A DNA stretch of 64,000 bases, from NCBI GenBank assembly GCA_963930775.1, contig OZ005701.1, forward strand, positions 4,533,669-4,597,668, in the 5' to 3' direction. This DNA comes from Cliona cf. orientalis (Eukaryota > Porifera > Demospongiae > Clionaida > Clionaidae). The translations under genes were made by a program, and so were the position numbers. The notes beneath the pieces were generated by a model that searched no databases, was not told the DNA's origin, and saw nothing but the letters and a program-made list of their open reading frames with translations. Within the stretch, counting starts at the first letter, position 1. Each line of letters opens with the position of its first letter. Positions 58,081-64,000 of the stretch are shown one piece after another.

Positions 58081-59898
58081 ATGGCTGACCGCGAGGATGG
58101 GGAAGAGTCATCCCCAGATGAGTCGGCCGCCGTGCCGAGTGGAAAGATTCTACCGTTAAATTCGCGTCGACTTACGTCGTCCCACCTCAAGCAGCTGGCA
58201 GAATCATTGGAGCTGCCTACCGCAGGGTCTCTTGATCAACTCCGCCAGCTTATAGAAGGAAAGTTGGAGTCGGAGAGACACGTCGAAGTGAGCAATGTGC
58301 AGGTAGTCATCCAAGAATCACAGTTTGTCGAGCTTAAGCTATCCCTCATGAGTGAGGAGGGCGTTATCTTGGAGACTACACCGACAAAGCAGAGTGTCGA
58401 GTCGGAGCTGAAAAGCCTGCAAGAGGCCTTGGCTGAAGCCAAGCAAGAAAGTTCTATTATGCACGAAGAGTTGGCAGCAGCCCAACAGAAACTTGAAGAT
58501 GAAAAGATGGAGTCCGCGAGATTGACTGATGAACTAGCCCGCCGTGAGACAGCTACTGAGGGCTCCAGAGGGGAGGTCGCCAAGTTGAAGGAGGACCTGA
58601 AGGCTGAGAAAGAGAAGTACAAAGCGATGTGGCGAATGACCTGTGAGCAGAGTAGGGAGCAGGAGAAACTGATAGCTGCTCAGAAGGAAGAGATAGAGCG
58701 CTTAAAGCTTGAAGGGCGGCTGTCTCATAGCCCCACCCCATCGGAGACTTCCCTACCAGCTGTTGTGAATCCCCTACCGGAAGTATCCCTGCCGAGTCGC
58801 ACACGTGTACCGGCACCCCGCCGTGGTAAAGCGCCACCAATAGACTCTTATTCGGGGGAAGACCCCGAGGTGCGGATAGACGACTGGCTTCCGGCGTTGA
58901 AAAGAGCAGCAGCCTGGAATGATTGGTCGGAGGATGAGACACTCATTCAGCTAGCGGGACACCTAAGAGGGCGTGCCTTGCAAGAGTGGAACCTGTTAGG
59001 AGACGAACGTCTAACTTACGATGCAGCAGTGAAAGCATTGCAGAGTCGACTAGACTTTGGGAGCAGGCAGATTGCAGCCCAAGAGTTCCGTCACTGTGCC
59101 CAGTCAGAGGGAGAGAAAGTTGGTGACTACATCCGCCAGCTAGAAAAGACGTTTCGTGTTGCGTATGGAAGAGATGCCATTATGGCTGAGACAAGAGATG
59201 CCCTCCTGTACGGGCAACTGCACGAGGGGTTACTCTACCAGTTGATGGAAGCCCCAGCCGTATCAGGTGCCACCAGCTATACTTCCTTGTGTTTAGCAGC
59301 TAAGAACGAGGAGCGGCGTCAAGCCGAGCTGAAAAAACGAAAACAGTACCAACCCAATCAGCCGCCGAGCCAGGGACAGTCCAATCGGCAGTCCAGCCAA
59401 CCACAACCAAGTGCGACACCAAGCTTGCAGCAGTCCAGTCAACAATCCGGTCATGCAACCTCACAAACGGCCCCAGGTGATGTGGGGAGGCGAGTATCCA
59501 AGTTTAACCGCTCTGGACGTAAATGCTTCAATTGCTGGGAGACGGGGCACATAGCGAGGAATTGCCCTAAGCCAAAGAAGGAGAGTACGGGTCGCACCGA
59601 CACGGAAGCTCCCACAACCAAGATGGTACAGACTGGCCAACCAGCCACGGCTCCAGCACAACCAGATGATCCCCTACAGTATCTACTCTCTGATTCCGAT
59701 GACAGTGACGAAGTACGTCAGGTACGTGTGTACGATAAGGGGAGTAAGCCACACTGTGCAAATGTAAATGTCCAGGGAGTACTAATGAGTGGTGTGGTTG
59801 ATAGCGGGGCCGACATCACAATAATGGGAGGGGAGATGTTTAAACGGGTCGCAGTGGTTGCTAAATTGAAGAAGAGAGATTTTAAGCCCCCCCGATAA
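58081..59898 (+). CDS. Gypsy gag with start of protease, 605 aa
   Basis: Starts MADREDGEESSPDESAAVPS. A SAP-like helix-extended-helix motif at about residues 28-62 (RRLTSSHLKQLAESLELP) may bind DNA. A coiled coil covers about 95-215 and a capsid-type retrotransposon gag domain about 255-420 (IDDWLPALKRAAAWNDW, GRALQEW). A CCHC knuckle is at about 482-495 (CFNCWETGHIARNC). The frame ends with the beginning of an aspartic protease, active-site D574 in VVDSGADITIMGG, and stops 20 codons later after AAGCCCCCCCGATAA. The rest of the protease is in the next frame. Confidence 0.9.
   Translation: MADREDGEESSPDESAAVPSGKILPLNSRRLTSSHLKQLAESLELPTAGSLDQLRQLIEGKLESERHVEVSNVQVVIQESQFVELKLSLMSEEGVILETTPTKQSVESELKSLQEALAEAKQESSIMHEELAAAQQKLEDEKMESARLTDELARRETATEGSRGEVAKLKEDLKAEKEKYKAMWRMTCEQSREQEKLIAAQKEEIERLKLEGRLSHSPTPSETSLPAVVNPLPEVSLPSRTRVPAPRRGKAPPIDSYSGEDPEVRIDDWLPALKRAAAWNDWSEDETLIQLAGHLRGRALQEWNLLGDERLTYDAAVKALQSRLDFGSRQIAAQEFRHCAQSEGEKVGDYIRQLEKTFRVAYGRDAIMAETRDALLYGQLHEGLLYQLMEAPAVSGATSYTSLCLAAKNEERRQAELKKRKQYQPNQPPSQGQSNRQSSQPQPSATPSLQQSSQQSGHATSQTAPGDVGRRVSKFNRSGRKCFNCWETGHIARNCPKPKKESTGRTDTEAPTTKMVQTGQPATAPAQPDDPLQYLLSDSDDSDEVRQVRVYDKGSKPHCANVNVQGVLMSGVVDSGADITIMGGEMFKRVAVVAKLKKRDFKPPR
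59884..59898 (+). other. C7 run at the gag-pol frame change
   Basis: AAG CCC CCC CGA TAA in the gag frame. The pol frame (continuing GAT AAG ACT CCC) is reached by omitting one C. Either a one-base slip in the copy or sequence, or a programmed +1 site (CGA followed by a stop would pause the ribosome). The position is inside the protease, not between gag and protease. Confidence 0.7.
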
Positions 59899-59977
59899 GA
59901 CTCCCCGCAATTACGATCAGCAGCCTTTCCGCCTCGATGGTCGCCTTGAGCTTGACATTAGTTTCAGTGATAAGACC

Positions 59978-62900
59978 ATGAAAACAACAGTCTATGTAAA
60001 AATGGATGCCAAGGAACCACTTCTCCTTTCAGAAGGCGTGTGCCGTCAGTTAGAGATTATCCAGTATCACCCTGACGTAGTGCCTCGCGCAAGTATGCAA
60101 GCTAGAGAGAGAGCTGATTCTGGCACCAAGGAAATTACCTGTAGTGTGCCTACTGTTAGAGTTAAGCTTGTGCAAAGTGTGCGTGTGCCACCCAATCAAA
60201 GTGTGTTGACTAGTGCCTACCTACCTGACAGTGATAGCCTCAAAGGTCCCTTGTTTGTGGAGTCAGATGCCTCTTTATTAAATGACAAAGGCTTACAAGT
60301 TACTGACTCAGTTGTACTACCAACCCAGGAGGGTCAGATTAAGGTCATGCTGACCAACAACTCTGGTATCACACAACAAGCAAAAGAAGATATAGTGATT
60401 GGGACAGCTTCACCAGCGGAGCTCATAGAGCCAGCTGAGAGTGAGTGTGTGCTGAGCACTGGGCCTAGTCTGAGAGAAAGTCTGATGAGAGACGATAGTC
60501 CTGACGAGTTAGTAGGCTCACCTAAAGTTGATTGTGAGCAGAGCATTTTACTGAGACCAGGAGAATGCCTCTTGGAGGACCCTAATGTTTCACTCCCATC
60601 TGTCCGTCAGGCTATAGTTGTGCCTGAGTCACAGAGTAGTTGGAGAAAGCAGAAATTGCGCGAGCTCCTTGCAAAAGAGTTTAAGGAGTCACCTGCTCCT
60701 GAGAGCTTTAAAGCCAAGTTGATATCACTGCTTGAAGAGTATCATGATGTTTTTAGCCTGGAAGAAGGGGAAAGAGGGGAAACCGATCTTGTACAGTTGC
60801 ACATAGATACGGGTGATGCTCAGCCACAGACACAGGCTGCACGCCGCATTCTTTTTGCTGTGAGGAGGGAGGTAGCTCGCCAGTTGCAGCAGATGCAAGC
60901 AAACGGCATCATTCAGCTGTCAGATAGTCCTTGGGCAAGCCCCATTGTGCTAGTTCGAAAAAAAGATGGATCCCTTCGTTTTTGTATTGATTACAGAACT
61001 CTTAATGCAGCCACAAAATCTGATAGGTTCCCCCTTCCAAGGATCGACGATTTGCTCGATCAACTAGGAAAGTCTAAATTCTTCTCGACCCTGGATTTAG
61101 CAGCGGGGTATTGGCAAATCAAGGTGGATGAGCCATCCAGAGAGAAGACTGCCTTTATTACCCATCGTGGATTGTATGAATTCCGCGTGATGCCATTTGG
61201 ACTCACAAATGCACCCGCTGTCTTTCAGAGATTAATGCAACGGGTACTTGATGGACTTAACCCAGGGGATGGTCCAGAGTTTGTAGAAGTATACATAGAT
61301 GACATCCTCATTTTCTCCCGCACCATGACAGAGCATATCGACCACATACGTCAAGTCTTGGAGAGGCTCAGAGGTGCGCAGCTAAGACTGAAACCAGTGA
61401 AGTGCCACTTCCTTCGACAGTCGATAGAGTACCTGGGCCATGTGATCACCCCTGATGGTTTGAAGCCGAACTCGAACCAAGTAGCCGCTGTTCGTGAGTT
61501 TCCAGTGCCAGAGAACGTGACACAAGTGCGCCAGTTCCTGGGACTCTCGTCGTACTACCGCAGATTCATATATAAGTTTGCCGAGGTTGCATCGCCCCTT
61601 CACGCTCTCACGCGGAAGAATGTTGAATTCGAGTGGACATCAGACTGTCAGCACGCATTTGAAACTTTGAAGGAAAAGCTGATCCAAGCACCTGTGTTGA
61701 CGTATCCTGACTTTGAACGTTCATTTGTCCTTGAGACAGATGCTAGCGCCAAGGGTCTTGGGGCCGTTCTCTCCCAGAGACAGGACGACAATCAACTTCA
61801 CCCGGTGGCCTATGCCAGCCGAGCTCTTTCTGCCCCAGAACGGAACTACGGAATATCTGAACTTGAGACTCTCGCTGTAGTGTGGGCCATCCAACACTTT
61901 CATGCATACCTCTATGGCCACTATGTCACTGTTGTTACCGACCACTCAGCCGTACGTGCCATCCTGGAAACGCCGAGCCCCAGTGGTAAACACGCCCGGT
62001 GGTGGTTGAAGATTTTCTCTAGTGGAGTTGGTAAAGTGGACATTGTGTACCGCCCTGGACGCGAGAACTCAAAAGCTGATGCCTTGTCACGCAACCCTAT
62101 GTCGTCAGTCGATGGAGAGAGTGACACCGAAGTGCAGATTGCTCAGGTACAGTTGCCGGCGAGTGACAACCAAGATATCTCCGAGCTATTGGAAGCCCCT
62201 CCTGGTCGAGTGGATTTTGCTAACTTTAATGAAGAGCAGCGTAAGGATCCCGAGTTGTTGAGACTATTCGAGTATCTGGAACGAGGAGTATTGCCAGCAG
62301 ATGATGCCCAAGCAAAGAAGATAGCTGCACAAGCACACAATTTCACATTGGTGAGTGACATTCTCTACTTTGTCGATCCGAAGTGCCCCAAGAAGAAGAG
62401 AGCTGTTGTTCCTGTTCACTTACGTGAGGAGATTATGCAGGAATCCCATGGCGGTGTCATGGCTGGCCACTTTTCAGGGAACAGATTATTTACGACGTTG
62501 AGTCGCCACTGGTGGTGGGAAACGCTCTACCGAGATGCAGTCAGCTACTGCAAGAATTGTCCAGAGTGTGTTGTCGTGTCTGGTTCCGGACGAGTTCAGC
62601 GGCCCCCACTCCACCCCATCCCGGTCCAGAGACCATTCCAGATCATGGGAGTGGATATAATGGAGTTACCCGTGACAGAACAGGGAAATAAGTATGTTAT
62701 AGTACTTCAGGATTTTCTAACGAAGTGGCCTCTTGTATTTCCAGCTCCCGACCAGAAGGCCACCCGTATTGCTCACCTGTTAGCAGAAGAAGTCGTCCCA
62801 ATGTTTGGAGTACCGGAGGCACTACTCTCCGATCGGGGAACAAACCTCTTGTCACATGTAGTCCGAGATGTTTGTCAGCTGCTAGGAATTGTCAAGTTGA

Positions 62901-63757
62901 ATACGACAGCATACCATCCACAATGTGATGGGATGGTGGAGCGGCTAAATCGGACACTGAAAGCTATGTTAAGAAAAAGCTGTGCCAAGTTCGGTAGACA
63001 ATGGGATCGATTCATTCCTGGCGTTCTCTGGGCCTATAGAAATACGCCCCACGAGTCAACGAAGGAGAAGCCCTCTTTTCTATTGTTCGGTATTGATTTA
63101 CGGTCGCCCACTGAAGCCGCACTTCTCCCACCAGAGCCTATCGAGTTCACAGAGGTCACCGACTATCGTGAGGAGCTAATACTGTCGTTATCGTCGGCTA
63201 GAGAGCTAGCTGCAAAGAGCATTAAGACAGCTCAGCGTCGTTATAAGGAGCAGTACGACAGGAAGTCCCGACCAGTGAAGTTGAAAGTTGGAGAGTGGGT
63301 GTTTGTCCGTTTTCCCCAAGTGGAGTCAGGGAAGCAGCGTAAGCTATCCCGGCCCTGGCGAGGACCCTTCAGAGTGACCCGACGTGATGACCCCGACGTG
63401 ACGGTGGTGAAGGTGTATTTCCCGGAGGAAGGCCCCTTGCAAGTGCATCAAAGCCGAGTTTGTCCATGCCCTCCAGCGTTGCCTGTTGGATTCTATTGGT
63501 ATGGTGGGACGAGAAAGAGCGCTGGGAGAGTGCCTGGCTGGGTTACCACGCTACTGGAGAATGCCCAGCAACCCCCTGCTGTCCATGATTGCAGCCAGAG
63601 CGATGAAGAGTCGTCTCCAGATCTGAGTGATTCCGAGGAGCGAGTAGACGATGATACGAATCCTGTAGAACCTGAATCGAGTGGTGCAAATGCTACCCGC
63701 CAGCCTTCTCGCTATTCGTTGAGGGCTCGAGTGGCCCCCCCTGAGAGACTTTATTAG
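59978..63757 (+). CDS. Gypsy pol: protease C-part, RT, RNase H, integrase
   Basis: The frame is open from about 59890; the first ATG is at 59978. RT carries SPIVLVRKKDGSLRFCIDYR, FFSTLDLAAGYWQI, and catalytic Y439-I-D-D in EVYIDDILIFSR. RNase H has ETDASAKGLGAVLSQ, ELETLAVVWAI and DHSAV. The integrase zinc finger (H-H-C-C: ESHGGVMAGHF to CKNCPEC) is near 824-863. The catalytic core has D in GVDIMEL, D in LLSDRGTN and E in DGMVERLN at about 893, 953 and 988. A GPY/F-type module (RPWRGPFRV) follows, then an acidic tail; no chromodomain is seen. 1259 codons from the ATG, no internal stop. Confidence 0.93.
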   Translation: MKTTVYVKMDAKEPLLLSEGVCRQLEIIQYHPDVVPRASMQARERADSGTKEITCSVPTVRVKLVQSVRVPPNQSVLTSAYLPDSDSLKGPLFVESDASLLNDKGLQVTDSVVLPTQEGQIKVMLTNNSGITQQAKEDIVIGTASPAELIEPAESECVLSTGPSLRESLMRDDSPDELVGSPKVDCEQSILLRPGECLLEDPNVSLPSVRQAIVVPESQSSWRKQKLRELLAKEFKESPAPESFKAKLISLLEEYHDVFSLEEGERGETDLVQLHIDTGDAQPQTQAARRILFAVRREVARQLQQMQANGIIQLSDSPWASPIVLVRKKDGSLRFCIDYRTLNAATKSDRFPLPRIDDLLDQLGKSKFFSTLDLAAGYWQIKVDEPSREKTAFITHRGLYEFRVMPFGLTNAPAVFQRLMQRVLDGLNPGDGPEFVEVYIDDILIFSRTMTEHIDHIRQVLERLRGAQLRLKPVKCHFLRQSIEYLGHVITPDGLKPNSNQVAAVREFPVPENVTQVRQFLGLSSYYRRFIYKFAEVASPLHALTRKNVEFEWTSDCQHAFETLKEKLIQAPVLTYPDFERSFVLETDASAKGLGAVLSQRQDDNQLHPVAYASRALSAPERNYGISELETLAVVWAIQHFHAYLYGHYVTVVTDHSAVRAILETPSPSGKHARWWLKIFSSGVGKVDIVYRPGRENSKADALSRNPMSSVDGESDTEVQIAQVQLPASDNQDISELLEAPPGRVDFANFNEEQRKDPELLRLFEYLERGVLPADDAQAKKIAAQAHNFTLVSDILYFVDPKCPKKKRAVVPVHLREEIMQESHGGVMAGHFSGNRLFTTLSRHWWWETLYRDAVSYCKNCPECVVVSGSGRVQRPPLHPIPVQRPFQIMGVDIMELPVTEQGNKYVIVLQDFLTKWPLVFPAPDQKATRIAHLLAEEVVPMFGVPEALLSDRGTNLLSHVVRDVCQLLGIVKLNTTAYHPQCDGMVERLNRTLKAMLRKSCAKFGRQWDRFIPGVLWAYRNTPHESTKEKPSFLLFGIDLRSPTEAALLPPEPIEFTEVTDYREELILSLSSARELAAKSIKTAQRRYKEQYDRKSRPVKLKVGEWVFVRFPQVESGKQRKLSRPWRGPFRVTRRDDPDVTVVKVYFPEEGPLQVHQSRVCPCPPALPVGFYWYGGTRKSAGRVPGWVTTLLENAQQPPAVHDCSQSDEESSPDLSDSEERVDDDTNPVEPESSGANATRQPSRYSLRARVAPPERLY

Positions 63758-63782
63758 TATCAAGCTCGGGACGAGCTCAACT

Positions 63783-63793
63783 GGGGGCGGAGG
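63783..63793 (+). other. Polypurine tract
   Basis: GGGGGCGGAGG just before the 3' LTR (63797), the expected plus-strand primer position. Confidence 0.75.
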
Positions 63794-63796
63794 TGA

Positions 63797-63939
63797 TGTA
63801 GCAAAGTCATATTAACTGAACTTGAACTTGAAACTCATTAATATGTATGTGTATGATGTAATAATGTGATGTAATGTATATCTAATGCGCATGTGCAATA
63901 ATAATAATATTCTGCCTCGTGCTAAGAGAGACAGTTACA
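63797..63939 (+). repeat. 3' LTR
   Basis: 143 bp, no difference from the 5' LTR by eye. Confidence 0.93.
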
Positions 63940-64000
63940 AAGACATCAATTAAAACACAATCACCTCTCATGGAATTGGTGGGAACATTATTATCCCACA
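63940..64000. repeat. Repeat R1, right fragment
   Basis: AAGACATCAATTAAAACAC to TTATTATCCCACA resumes the R1 repeat exactly where 57656 left it, as in 13506-13566. The window ends inside the flank. Confidence 0.85.

Larger units (their letters stand above)
57657..63939 (+). mobile_element. Young Ty3/gypsy LTR retrotransposon
   Basis: Complete element: 143-bp LTRs that appear identical base for base, a tRNA-like primer site one base after the 5' LTR, gag, pol and a purine tract before the 3' LTR. It interrupts repeat R1 and is flanked by AAGA (57653-57656 and 63940-63943); the empty site at 13506-13509 supports a 4-bp duplication. Gene order protease-RT-RNase H-integrase is that of Ty3/gypsy (Metaviridae). 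There is no envelope-like frame. The only visible defect is a frame change at a C7 run between gag and pol. Confidence 0.93.

Noticed and set aside
57657-63939. Envelope gene in the gypsy element (endogenous retrovirus)
   Set aside because: Only about 40 bp separate the pol stop from the 3' LTR; there is no room for an env-like frame.

Overview
This is animal nuclear DNA, most likely from a sponge (demosponge) or another early-branching marine animal. Coding exons are separated by GT-AG introns with pyrimidine-rich acceptors, intergenic DNA is AT-rich and full of short transposon relics, and two copies of a very long beta-helix plus multi-spanning membrane protein of the 'pmp20-like' type are present, a family I associate with sponges. 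The organism call is an inference; nothing here names the species.

Layout. 1-9733: last three exons of OXA1L (mitochondrial inner-membrane insertase), plus strand, with a 7.4 kb final intron holding small inverted-repeat elements. 11060-12260: a four-jointed/FJX1-type Golgi kinase gene broken in its coding sequence by a 55-bp palindromic insertion with a 9-bp target duplication. 12261-15567: dispersed repeats only. 15568-16041 (minus): a small hot-dog fold (DUF4442-like) gene, divergent from a decaying IBA57 gene whose exons begin at 16392 and whose later exon lies 26 kb away at 43858. 17498-27076 and 43959-54268: two direct copies of a ~10 kb segment, each carrying one pmp20-like gene on the minus strand; both genes are broken, by different lesions. 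30258-41032: a Ngaro-type tyrosine-recombinase retrotransposon (minus strand) with split direct repeats, a spliced gag, RT-RNase H and recombinase. A 2.5 kb Tc1/IS630-type DNA transposon carrying a transposase and a convergent, spliced companion gene sits inside its gag exon. 41061-43282: two foldback/MITE elements and tRNA-like sequences. 54269-57049: repeats. 57657-63939: a very young Ty3/gypsy element with identical 143-bp LTRs.

The strongest theme is nested insertion with visible empty sites. A dispersed repeat intact at about 13790-14325 has a second copy that was split three times (the Ngaro element, a 1.6 kb foldback element and a 384-bp MITE). Another repeat, empty at 13218-13570, is filled at the right end by a 364-bp MITE and then the gypsy element. 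The segmental duplication gives further before/after pairs for two MITEs (45009-45360 and 52762-53003). These pairs fix exact element ends and target duplications without any outside reference.

The least familiar coding object is the companion gene at 39251-40470, which shares one transposon with an IS630/Tc1-type transposase.
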